Below are positions 23,047 through 30,581 of a DNA stretch of 31,443 bases, piece after piece. A program made the position numbers and the translations under genes. How positions within the stretch are numbered: the first letter of the stretch is position 1; each line of letters starts with the position of its first letter. Where the stretch lies: positions 1 through 31,443 of IMG/VR virus record IMGVR_UViG_3300020205_000602. One strand, 5' to 3'. The stretch comes from a virus. The notes below the pieces were generated by a model, which was not told the DNA's origin, did not search any database, and saw nothing but the letters and a program-made list of their open reading frames with translations.

Positions 23047-23887
23047 GTCTCACCTTGATCAAGCGAATCATCATATCTTCATCTTCTTGTTCATGAGCAG
23101 CTTCAATCTTATGACATTCGTCAAGCATCTTAGAAACACGTTCTTTTTCTTCTGGTGTTTTCTCATCACGGAATAATCCAAACGACTCACCATCTTCATC
23201 TTTCTCATCACGTTTCTCATCGCAATAAGCAGTCCAACCAGAAGCATCGTGTGGATCAACACGCTTTGGTCGCTCAACTGTCCACCAAGTATATAGATCT
23301 AGAATTTCTTGTGCTTTATTTGCTTGGTGAGTTGGCTTACCGAATTCTTCGTCTTCAGGTTTTAGACCATAACCCTCATCAGCTACCAATTTACGTTGCC
23401 AATCAAGATTATCTAAACCAGCTTGAGGGCAACGCCAAGTGCGCCAGCGAAACCAACCAGAAGCCCAAAAGGGAGCATTATATTTTTTCTTAGCATCACC
23501 ATCATCCCACGCAATGTGCCACCAAGCAAGTTCTACTTCGACGAATTCGACCAGTTCACCGAAAAGACAGGGGAGAAACCTGTTTCCGACATCTCGCCAT
23601 TCACCACGAGGAATATCCCTACTGTGTGCAGTAAGACAATGAGTGCGAGTAACGTAACGATTGTTAATATAGTATTTGACATCGTAGATTTTCCTAATTG
23701 GCCAAGTAATAAAGTTTTGAATATGATCAAGTCCCTCTTCAACTATCCAAAAGCGAATTGGGTGTGTTTTCTTTGCTGCTTTACGCCAAGTATACCACTC
23801 ATCGCTGGTTCCGCACTTGAGTTTATCTGTGCCACGAAGCCAGTCAGCGAACTTCGAACAAGACCAATATGTATTATGAAATGCCAA
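23030..23887 (-). CDS. Trp-rich conserved phage protein, unknown function
   Basis: A 285-residue protein that I know only as a recurrent unknown of aquatic phages, with an N-terminus of the form AFHNTYWSCSKFADWLRGT. It is exceptionally rich in Trp (for example WRKAAKK, ELAWWHIAWDDG, WFRWRTWRCP). It has a Glu/Asp-rich C-terminal half and no classic catalytic motif. The reading frame extends upstream to a TTG at 23917, but that codon lies inside the -10 box. The preferred start is TTG at 23887, seven bases after GGAG, giving a leader of about 23 bases. It starts the transcript that also carries the 54-residue ORF and the glycosyltransferase, directly after the dioxygenase. It may belong to the DNA-modification system, but this is inference from position. 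Confidence 0.7.
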   Translation of the reverse strand: MAFHNTYWSCSKFADWLRGTDKLKCGTSDEWYTWRKAAKKTHPIRFWIVEEGLDHIQNFITWPIRKIYDVKYYINNRYVTRTHCLTAHSRDIPRGEWRDVGNRFLPCLFGELVEFVEVELAWWHIAWDDGDAKKKYNAPFWASGWFRWRTWRCPQAGLDNLDWQRKLVADEGYGLKPEDEEFGKPTHQANKAQEILDLYTWWTVERPKRVDPHDASGWTAYCDEKRDEKDEDGESFGLFRDEKTPEEKERVSKMLDECHKIEAAHEQEDEDMMIRLIKVRHGLWT

Positions 23888-23916
23888 AATATATCTCCAA
23901 AACTTAATTATACTCA

Positions 23917-23945
23917 ATTATAGTTGATTATAGTTTAAATGTCAA
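23917..23945 (-). promoter_or_regulatory. perfect consensus sigma-70 promoter, with triple TATAAT
   Basis: On the minus strand TTGACA (23945-23940) and TATAAT (23922-23917) are separated by 17 bp. Two more TATAAT copies lie at 23932-23927 and 23912-23907, so three copies are spaced exactly 10 bp apart, one helical turn. The -35 box overlaps the stop codon of the dioxygenase gene. It drives the Trp-rich protein, small ORF and glycosyltransferase genes. Confidence 0.85.
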
Positions 23946-25261
23946 GCAAAAAATTCATCAAGAACTGCGTTGTTCGCATCAGAGTGGTGTTTAGCAATCA
24001 TCGCTTCACCATTAGGTTGCTTACGAAGATAATCATACCATTCCTGTTCGTCCCACATTCCTGGACTTACACCATTCCAAAGTTTTTTCCACATAGGATG
24101 CTCTTTATTTAGACGACGTGATTCAACGTATTCATAGCGAGCATTCTCATATTCCCAACTACCAAGTTCAAGCATTTTCTCGCGTAAATAAACAACAAGA
24201 GAAACACGCTCAGAACCTTCCTCACAAACAATCGGTGTATTGCCATGGATAACTTCGTGATTATTAACCAACAACAAATCGCCAGGACGCACGTTTACGG
24301 CTACACGAATTTCTGGGAAAATCAAATAACCACTTGTATAACGACCATCGTTAGATAGTGTCAACAGATTAGACATACCTTCAGTAAAGTCACCAGCATC
24401 ACGATGAGCAGCTGTGCGGAATGTTTTATTAACTGTTACTGTTGTAAATGGTGTTCCTTCAATAACAAACTTCTGATCAATAGTATCAGTTGCTGCCTTT
24501 TGATTAGCATAACGCTTTGGTAGTAGTGTTTCGAAACCACGTGCTAATGATTGTAAAAATGGATACGCCATTCTAAACTTCTCAGGGTTGTCGCGAGTAT
24601 AAGTTGTCGCACGACCAAACGGAATACGAGGATAGCGATCGAACCAACCTGCGATACCAGAATCTACTGGATTGCCATAAGATGTTTCACTAATCATCTT
24701 CATCACTTCTTCAGTCTCAATCGCACGTTGTTCACGATTAAGCGAAATGATACTGTCGATGAATTCATCAAAGTTGAATTTGTTACGGAAACGTGAGATA
24801 ACCCATACATTATTCTTACCAGAACCCAGTGCCTTCAAACGATCATCTTGAGTTGAATATCGTGAACGAACATCATCAATAACGTCACCATCAACTAAAG
24901 ATGCTGTTCGAGCACTTAAAATTGATTGAAGCATTTCTTCTTGATAGTTGGTAACCCATTCGCGACCCTCACCTGTTACTGATGTACCTTCTTTAATACC
25001 AGAAGCCAAGCCACGATTTTCAGTGCGAACTGCTGCTTCACGCAAGCCAGCATACGCAGCATCTTGTTCTTCCTTAGTAAAGAAGTTCTTACGAAATTTA
25101 AATGCGATATTTGCTTCAGAAGGTTGCCCACCAAATGATCCAACTGGCAAATAATAATCCACATCTTCCTCAACAAGAAGATCATAATGTGATTCATCTA
25201 CGAACATACCAAGCAAATGTTCTGAGTCGTGAATTTTATCTGCTACTAATACCTTTACCAT
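23942..25261 (-). CDS. TET/JBP-type 2-oxoglutarate/Fe(II) dioxygenase with clamp-tail-like C-terminus
   Basis: A 439-residue protein. The iron site is visible as HRDAGD (H286, D288), then a beta strand GYLIFPEIRVAVNVRPGDLL and NNHEVIHGNTP (H339), with R352 (ERVSLVVYLR) to hold 2-oxoglutarate. This pattern, plus an upstream RATTYTRDNPEKF segment, is that of the TET/JBP family, which hydroxylates methyl groups of DNA bases (5-methylcytosine or thymine). The C-terminus is AVLDEFFA, shared with the DNA polymerase and the glycosyltransferase. ATG at 25261 has AAAGGGGAAA; the longer frame start at 25303 would overlap the helicase. It follows the helicase in the same transcript. DNA base hydroxylation is likely; which base is unknown, since no methyltransferase is in the window. 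Confidence 0.82.
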   Translation of the reverse strand: MVKVLVADKIHDSEHLLGMFVDESHYDLLVEEDVDYYLPVGSFGGQPSEANIAFKFRKNFFTKEEQDAAYAGLREAAVRTENRGLASGIKEGTSVTGEGREWVTNYQEEMLQSILSARTASLVDGDVIDDVRSRYSTQDDRLKALGSGKNNVWVISRFRNKFNFDEFIDSIISLNREQRAIETEEVMKMISETSYGNPVDSGIAGWFDRYPRIPFGRATTYTRDNPEKFRMAYPFLQSLARGFETLLPKRYANQKAATDTIDQKFVIEGTPFTTVTVNKTFRTAAHRDAGDFTEGMSNLLTLSNDGRYTSGYLIFPEIRVAVNVRPGDLLLVNNHEVIHGNTPIVCEEGSERVSLVVYLREKMLELGSWEYENARYEYVESRRLNKEHPMWKKLWNGVSPGMWDEQEWYDYLRKQPNGEAMIAKHHSDANNAVLDEFFA

Positions 25262-25271
25262 ACATTTCCCC

Positions 25272-26672
25272 TTATACTTTAAATCCATCAAATTGACCAT
25301 CACTCTTCAGTCGTTTACCAAACTTACTTTGGTCAAACAATGGTGTGTCATCATCAACAATACCTTGTTCCGCTACATGCATTTGAGCACTCATCTCAAC
25401 ATCATAAAGTCTCATCTGCTTTCTGTCAACGCCAATCACAAATCTCTTATAGAAGTTTGGATCTGAATAACGATTCTTCAACTGCTTAACCATAATCTGA
25501 CTCATTTGATCCAACTCTTCAGTAGTAATCAGCGCAATCATCAAGTCTGCTGTTGCTGGTAAACCAAAAGATTCTGAAGTATCTTCAAGTCCTGGATCCG
25601 TGTTAGCAAAACCAGAACGAGTCGTTTGTGTAGCACTAACCAGTGGTACTTTATATTCACCTGCCAAACCACGCAACTCTTCAGCGATTGACTTAATATA
25701 TGTATAAGAGTTTACATTTGCTCCCATACGAATTCTCTGAGAAGAACAAATATTCAGATAGTCAATGTAAATAATATCAGGAATAAAATTACGTTTCATC
25801 TTCAACTCTTCAACCAATGCTCGGAAGTGACCAGCATGAGCAGAAGCAGTAGGATATTCCTTAACAATCAATTTACCTTGTGTCTTAGCACGAATCTTAC
25901 TAACACGACTGTCAAATACACGTTTCTCAACCATTTTGAGCGAATCCATAGACAACTCTAGTAAATTGGCATCAATACGTTCTGCGATTTTCTCTTCAGC
26001 CATCTCCATAGTTATGTATAAGACATTTTTACCCTGCATCAAATTACTTGCTGCGAAGTGACACATAGCCAAGGACTTACCAACACCTGTACCAGCTAAG
26101 ATAATGTTCAGTGTTTTTTTACTGAGTCCGCCATTTGTGATTTTGTTGAGCAGGTCGAGGTTGAAAGGAATCTTCTCTTCAACCCTATGATAAAAATCAT
26201 AACGTGCATCTGAATCCTCAAGATAGTCATGACCAACGTGGGAATCGAAAGTAACAGCAAGAGCTTTAGACAATAGATCGGGGATAGCATCAGTAGTTTG
26301 ATTCTTATCTTTTCCATCAATAATTTTGATTGATCCAAGAATAGCATTATAAACAGCCTTATCTTTACAGAATTTTTCTGTTGTGTTTGTAATCCAATCT
26401 AGATTTGGTAACTGATCAACATCTACAGATTCAAGAATCTCATTTGCCCTTTTAACTTGTTCCTCAGTCACATCTGTGCGATTAGATATTTCAATTTTTA
26501 AAACATCTCTGTTTGGAGCAGAGTTATACTGCGAGAAGAATTTAACAAACTCCTCAAAGATAACTCTATCTGTCCTATCAGTAAAGTAACTAGGATCTAG
26601 GAAGGGCATAACCTTTCTAGTATAAGTTTCATTACCAATTAAGTTACCAAAAATTTGGTCTTCAATCCGCAT
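25272..26672 (-). CDS. replicative DNA helicase, T4 gp41-like
   Basis: This 466-residue DnaB-type helicase unwinds the fork and works with primase. The N-terminal helical domain is followed by Walker A GTGVGKS (194-200) and Walker B IIYIDYLN (about 300-307). Further on are the DnaB-type Gln/Thr sensor (SATQTTRSG) and an Arg/Lys-rich motif (VKQLKNRYSD). Length agrees with T4 gp41 (475). Its ATG at 26672 has GAGG upstream and overlaps the end of uvsX by 11 bases. A consensus promoter within uvsX (26719-26747) may give an extra transcript for it. It does not end in LDEFFA, unlike the polymerase. Confidence 0.95.
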   Translation of the reverse strand: MRIEDQIFGNLIGNETYTRKVMPFLDPSYFTDRTDRVIFEEFVKFFSQYNSAPNRDVLKIEISNRTDVTEEQVKRANEILESVDVDQLPNLDWITNTTEKFCKDKAVYNAILGSIKIIDGKDKNQTTDAIPDLLSKALAVTFDSHVGHDYLEDSDARYDFYHRVEEKIPFNLDLLNKITNGGLSKKTLNIILAGTGVGKSLAMCHFAASNLMQGKNVLYITMEMAEEKIAERIDANLLELSMDSLKMVEKRVFDSRVSKIRAKTQGKLIVKEYPTASAHAGHFRALVEELKMKRNFIPDIIYIDYLNICSSQRIRMGANVNSYTYIKSIAEELRGLAGEYKVPLVSATQTTRSGFANTDPGLEDTSESFGLPATADLMIALITTEELDQMSQIMVKQLKNRYSDPNFYKRFVIGVDRKQMRLYDVEMSAQMHVAEQGIVDDDTPLFDQSKFGKRLKSDGQFDGFKV

Positions 26673-27717
26673 CTACTTCTTCCTCTTTTTCAACGACTTC
26701 ATCATCAGCACTACCATAATTATACTTCCCTTTACAGTATTTGTCAAGCTGTTTTAAGATATCTTCGGAGAAAAAGTCAGAAGGATTGTTGGCAATATTT
26801 TTACCAAATACTTTACGACCATCGTGTACTTCGATACGACCACCTTGTGCTTTCCAGATACCAGCTTCAACAGCAAGATCGGTAAGACCATGGTAACGAT
26901 CAAGACCTTTAGTAAATGAGAGTTTAGTTTCGACCATAGATTTCTCACGAGTGAAACGAGATTTCTCAACTTTACATTTGATAATATTACCAACAACTTC
27001 AGTACCATCTTTGTCTTGCGACTTAGACAAGAACACAATCGAAGAAGCTGCATATTTCAAACCATCACCACCACCCATAGTACGAGATGGCATATAAGAA
27101 CCGATGACTGCGTAGGTATGATTGGTAACAACCATAGCAACATCAAGTTTAGATAACTTCAATGACAACACACGGAATGCGCCACGAATCAACTGAGAAC
27201 GTGTCATATCACGAGTGTCTTTACCCTCAGCGATATCTTCCATCTCTTTAGAAGTTGATAACATACCCAATGAGTCCAAGAAGAACATTAATGGTGGGCG
27301 ATCTTTCTTTGGTGTTTTCTCATAAGAGTCGAGAACCTTAGTAGCCTGAGTGCGGAATTCTTGAACAGTTGATACGGGAACAATCATAAAACGCTTGGTA
27401 TCAATACCACGCTCCTCTAACATCTCACGATTCAACGCACCTTCTGTCTCGAAGTAAATGACTCCAGCTTTGTCATCAGTTCGAAGAAAATTGTTCGCAA
27501 TGCCAAGGGCATAGAATGTTTTCCCTGTTGAAGACTCACCAGCCAGAGCTGTAACTTTGTTCCCAGGTAAACCACCATAGATGCTGCCAGATAACAAGGC
27601 ATTGAGAGTATAAGAACCAGTGTCGATAAAAGTATTAGTATCACCAACGACACCGTCATCAGCCAATCCCGCATATTCATTATCTAACTCCTTAACAATA
27701 TCTTTTAGAAAATTCAT
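26662..27717 (-). CDS. uvsX: UvsX recombinase (RecA-like)
   Basis: A 351-residue RecA-fold strand-exchange protein for recombination-dependent replication and repair. Walker A is GESSTGKT (60-67) and Walker B is MFFLDSLG (about 144-151). Between them lies FETEGALNREML, the catalytic Glu region. SRTMGGGDGLKYAASSIVF is a typical loop 2 and DNA-binding region. The C-terminus is acidic (EVVEKEEEVDAD), as in T4 UvsX, and could contact partners such as UvsY or the single-strand binding protein. Its ATG overlaps the preceding stop (ATGA) with AGGAG just before, so it is coupled to the 83-residue Zn protein. Length is slightly shorter than T4 UvsX (391). Confidence 0.95.
   Translation of the reverse strand: MNFLKDIVKELDNEYAGLADDGVVGDTNTFIDTGSYTLNALLSGSIYGGLPGNKVTALAGESSTGKTFYALGIANNFLRTDDKAGVIYFETEGALNREMLEERGIDTKRFMIVPVSTVQEFRTQATKVLDSYEKTPKKDRPPLMFFLDSLGMLSTSKEMEDIAEGKDTRDMTRSQLIRGAFRVLSLKLSKLDVAMVVTNHTYAVIGSYMPSRTMGGGDGLKYAASSIVFLSKSQDKDGTEVVGNIIKCKVEKSRFTREKSMVETKLSFTKGLDRYHGLTDLAVEAGIWKAQGGRIEVHDGRKVFGKNIANNPSDFFSEDILKQLDKYCKGKYNYGSADDEVVEKEEEVDAD
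26719..26747 (-). promoter_or_regulatory. perfect consensus sigma-70 promoter inside uvsX
   Basis: On the minus strand TTGACA (26747-26742) and TATAAT (26724-26719) are separated by 17 bp. RNA would start near 26712, giving a 40-base leader to the helicase ATG at 26672. Full match in coding sequence is unlikely by chance, so helicase and dioxygenase may be expressed apart from uvsX. Confidence 0.65.
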
Positions 27718-27965
27718 TTTGTCTCCTGTTCAAATGTTACTTCGCTGGCTACCATTGACAAATACTCAATAGCGCATACCAAACAATAAGTTTTATTTTC
27801 GTACCCAAACTCTGGCATGTTTACACGAAATGCGTAAGCATCATTCAACTCTCCATGTTTTTCGCAAAACATTTTTGGAAGTGTCTGTGGTTGTGGGGTT
27901 TCTTTAATTACTTCATCAATTGGTGGGAAATCAATTGGATCGTCTGTATTAGTTTCATGTGTCAT
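27714..27965 (-). CDS. small metal-binding-type unknown protein upstream of uvsX
   Basis: An 83-residue protein with an acidic, Pro-rich N-terminal half (DDPIDFPPIDEVIKETPQPQ) and a C-terminal half with cysteine/histidine pairs: CEKHGEL (Cys, His) and, 25 residues later, YCLVCAIEYL (CxxC). This suits a single zinc knuckle. It is the first gene after a promoter, with AGGAG eight bases before the ATG, and its stop overlaps the uvsX start. The location suggests a role near recombination or replication; the specific function is unknown. Confidence 0.7.
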   Translation of the reverse strand: MTHETNTDDPIDFPPIDEVIKETPQPQTLPKMFCEKHGELNDAYAFRVNMPEFGYENKTYCLVCAIEYLSMVASEVTFEQETK

Positions 27966-27987
27966 GTTTTCTCCTAGTGTTTCATAT

Positions 27988-28016
27988 ATTATACTATGTA
28001 TATTGTTTTAAAGCAA
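27988..28016 (-). promoter_or_regulatory. sigma-70-like promoter for the uvsX transcript
   Basis: On the minus strand TTGCTT (28016-28011) and TATAAT (27993-27988) are 17 bp apart, with RNA start near 27981 and a 16-base leader that includes AGGAG. It lies just after the DNA polymerase stop and serves the Zn protein, uvsX and helicase. Confidence 0.75.
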
Positions 28017-28020
28017 AAAA

Positions 28021-30528
28021 TTATGCGAAGAATTCGTCAAGACTATTTTGTTCTTCGATAGTCCAACCAATTGATTGCATAATAGCTGAAAGTGGATCAA
28101 GGAACACTTTCTGAAACTGCTTTTCATAGTCTACGTATTTATGTAGCCCAAATTCTTTCGGGAGTGTGTTAGTAAAACTGATAACATCCTCACGAATAAT
28201 GTTCGGCTCTTTCAAGTAGATAAATTTGATTCGATCACCCTCACGAATCAACTGGTGTTTTCCCAACAAGCCATGTTCTTTAACAAAGTGGTTGAACATT
28301 AACGCACCTCTAACATGAATCGGTGTAGATTTACGATAGATGTTTGCTGGGTCAGAATACTCTTTCAAATTGTTAACGCTTCTTGGAAAAGCAGCATCTT
28401 CAACAGGAAGATTATAAAACTCTTTCTGATAGTCAATAATAAATTTACGCAAGGCAAGTTGATCACCTTTGATGACAATCGTCATCGCTTCCTTCAATTT
28501 GGCACGAACGACCAGCGGAGTTGATGACTTGATCATCTCAAGACCCATAATCTTCATCTTTGGTTGTGCGTATTGAACACCTTCAGAATTGTGTACGTTT
28601 AAGACGTAACGCTTCTTAGCAGTCCAGATACCTTTATCCGCAATAACCTCACGCTTCATAATCATCTTTTGATCAAATGCGTTTTGTCGTTCAGCCAACT
28701 CCTCATAACATTTATCGATGAATGGTTGAAGACGATCTTCACAAATTCTATCAATGTAGCGAACAACTTTATCTTTGTCGAGTTGCTCCTCTTTACTAAA
28801 GACTTTATCTACCAATGGACCGAAACGCAAATAGACTGAGTCAGTATCAACAGCGATAACGTAGTCTGCTTTCTCAGTCTTGAGTAGTTTGTTAAAATAC
28901 TCATTGAATTTCTTTTCCATCCAACGAATAGACAACTGACCACTCAACGTGATACCTTCAGACATGCGTTGATCATAGTATCGGAAATACTGATTAGCCA
29001 ACGCACCATAAGCAGAGTTCAGGGCAATCTTTAAAGCCATCTGTAGATTGTTGAGACGAGAGATCTCATTCAATAATGATTTATCTTTTGTGTTTTCGTA
29101 TTCTTGTTGAATACGCAACATTTGCTTTTTACTTTTACTACGATTTGTGTACATCGTTTCCATCAACTCAGGTAAGAAACCTTTAATGTCTTTACGATAA
29201 CACCAACCATTAGCAGTACAAGACAAATTTAAATCATGGTACCCACCAGTCTCCGCATGCTCAAGAAAATAACCAACACCACCAACATGTTTATATCCAG
29301 TATCCATTGTCTCAGGACTAATGTTATACTGCATAATCAAGTGAGGATATAGACTGTTCAAGTCAAATGAAACAACCCAGTCATGCATGCCCACGAGAGG
29401 GTCTTTAACATAAGCACCCTCAATCACAGAATCTTTATCATTGCTAACTTTATTTGGAATGACAACTTTCTTAGCACGCAAATGATTATAGATGATTGTA
29501 TCCCACATACGAACCTGTGAGAAAACATCCTCATAGTTTACCTTTGCGTTATACGCCATAACCATAGCAAGTTCAACCAACTTCATCTTATCTTCAAGTT
29601 TGTCAACAAGCACAGTGTCGTGAATGTTGTAATCAACAAACTTTTTCCATCCGTAAGTATAGAAGTCTTTGAAGGTATCGTACTCTGAGTAGTCTAGTTT
29701 ATTCTCACCAAGTTCAACGAAAGCAATGTGATCAAGTTTATACGACTCTTGCATAGAATACGTAAACTTTTTATAGAGATCGATATAATCTAACGCAGAA
29801 ATACCAGCGATGTCATAGCTGATTTGCTCAGTGCCTTTAACATGAATCCTGCGCTCATTGATAACTCCCCATGGTGATAATTGTTTCGCATGTGTCTCAC
29901 CAAGTTGATTGATGATACGACGAATCAGATATGGTGTATCAAAGAAGTTGATGTTCCAGCCAGTGATAACATCAGGATAATCTTTTTTCCAGAAGTCGAT
30001 GAAGTTTAGTAGAAGTGCGTTTTCATTTTCGCATTGATGAAAGATTACTTCTTTGTTGCCTGTGTATGGGCTTTTACCAAAAGTGTGAATCTCTTTGGTC
30101 TGCCCATCCATCAATGTGATTAAAAGAACTTCTTCGTTAGCAGTTTCAATATTAGGAAACCCATCTTCCGTAGATGTCTCAATGTCGATAGAATATCGTT
30201 TGATTAAATCTTTGTTGAATGTTATGTCAGCTGGATAATTGTCTGAGAGATATTGATATGCGAAGTTTGTGTTACCATAAACATCAAACCCATTTATGTT
30301 CTTGTACCTTTCAAGAAACTCTTTTGTGTCTTTGATAGATCCAGGTTTGATTGGGTACAACACTTGTCCGTCAAGTGTGCGAAATATTTCTTCTGAAGAG
30401 TTCTTGCTCTTCGATGATGCGTAAAGTGTGGGATTAAAATCTAGTTTGTGTTTGTATGGTTGACCATTATCATAACCACGTACACATAGTTTGTTTCCCA
30501 TTGGGAATACGTTGGTGTAAAATTCCAT
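28021..30528 (-). CDS. family B DNA polymerase, T4 gp43-like
   Basis: The phage replicase, 835 residues (T4 gp43 has 898). The proofreading exonuclease domain shows DIET (D115, E117), GWNINFFDTPYLIRR (about 190-204) and a late YNIHDTVLVD. The polymerase domain shows DLNSLYPHLIMQYN (from D389), KIALNSAYGALANQYF (about 500-515), AVDTDSVYL with DTDS at 561-564, and KKRYVLNVHN. All catalytic residues look intact. The last residues, QNSLDEFFA (827-835), match the Q-x-x-L-x-x-F-F clamp-binding pattern, as the C-terminus of T4 gp43 binds the gp45 clamp. The glycosyltransferase and the dioxygenase end in the same LDEFFA. The ATG has AAGGAG five bases upstream and follows a promoter. Confidence 0.96.
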   Translation of the reverse strand: MEFYTNVFPMGNKLCVRGYDNGQPYKHKLDFNPTLYASSKSKNSSEEIFRTLDGQVLYPIKPGSIKDTKEFLERYKNINGFDVYGNTNFAYQYLSDNYPADITFNKDLIKRYSIDIETSTEDGFPNIETANEEVLLITLMDGQTKEIHTFGKSPYTGNKEVIFHQCENENALLLNFIDFWKKDYPDVITGWNINFFDTPYLIRRIINQLGETHAKQLSPWGVINERRIHVKGTEQISYDIAGISALDYIDLYKKFTYSMQESYKLDHIAFVELGENKLDYSEYDTFKDFYTYGWKKFVDYNIHDTVLVDKLEDKMKLVELAMVMAYNAKVNYEDVFSQVRMWDTIIYNHLRAKKVVIPNKVSNDKDSVIEGAYVKDPLVGMHDWVVSFDLNSLYPHLIMQYNISPETMDTGYKHVGGVGYFLEHAETGGYHDLNLSCTANGWCYRKDIKGFLPELMETMYTNRSKSKKQMLRIQQEYENTKDKSLLNEISRLNNLQMALKIALNSAYGALANQYFRYYDQRMSEGITLSGQLSIRWMEKKFNEYFNKLLKTEKADYVIAVDTDSVYLRFGPLVDKVFSKEEQLDKDKVVRYIDRICEDRLQPFIDKCYEELAERQNAFDQKMIMKREVIADKGIWTAKKRYVLNVHNSEGVQYAQPKMKIMGLEMIKSSTPLVVRAKLKEAMTIVIKGDQLALRKFIIDYQKEFYNLPVEDAAFPRSVNNLKEYSDPANIYRKSTPIHVRGALMFNHFVKEHGLLGKHQLIREGDRIKFIYLKEPNIIREDVISFTNTLPKEFGLHKYVDYEKQFQKVFLDPLSAIMQSIGWTIEEQNSLDEFFA

Positions 30529-30550
30529 GCAACTCCTTCGTCAATCTATT

Positions 30551-30579
30551 ATTATATATGTTCATGGCATTAAAGTAAA
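30551..30579 (-). promoter_or_regulatory. sigma-70-like promoter for DNA polymerase
   Basis: On the minus strand TTTACT (30579-30574) and TATAAT (30556-30551) are 17 bp apart. Predicted RNA start is near 30544, leaving a 16-base leader that holds AAGGAG before the ATG at 30528. The -35 is weaker than the others but spacing and leader length agree. Confidence 0.6.
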
Positions 30580-30581
30580 GT

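Noticed and set aside
23887-23917. N-terminal extension of the Trp-rich protein from TTG at 23917
   Set aside because: It begins in the -10 box and upstream of the predicted RNA start; GGAG is placed for the TTG at 23887.
23423-23923. Plus-strand ORF of 166 codons opposite the Trp-rich gene
   Set aside because: Antisense shadow of a conserved minus-strand protein; no promoter or ribosome site is seen ahead of it.
21536-28043. Shared 18-base string at the ends of the glycosyltransferase and polymerase genes as a recombination repeat or att site
   Set aside because: The dioxygenase keeps the same peptide with different codons, so the similarity is best explained at protein level.
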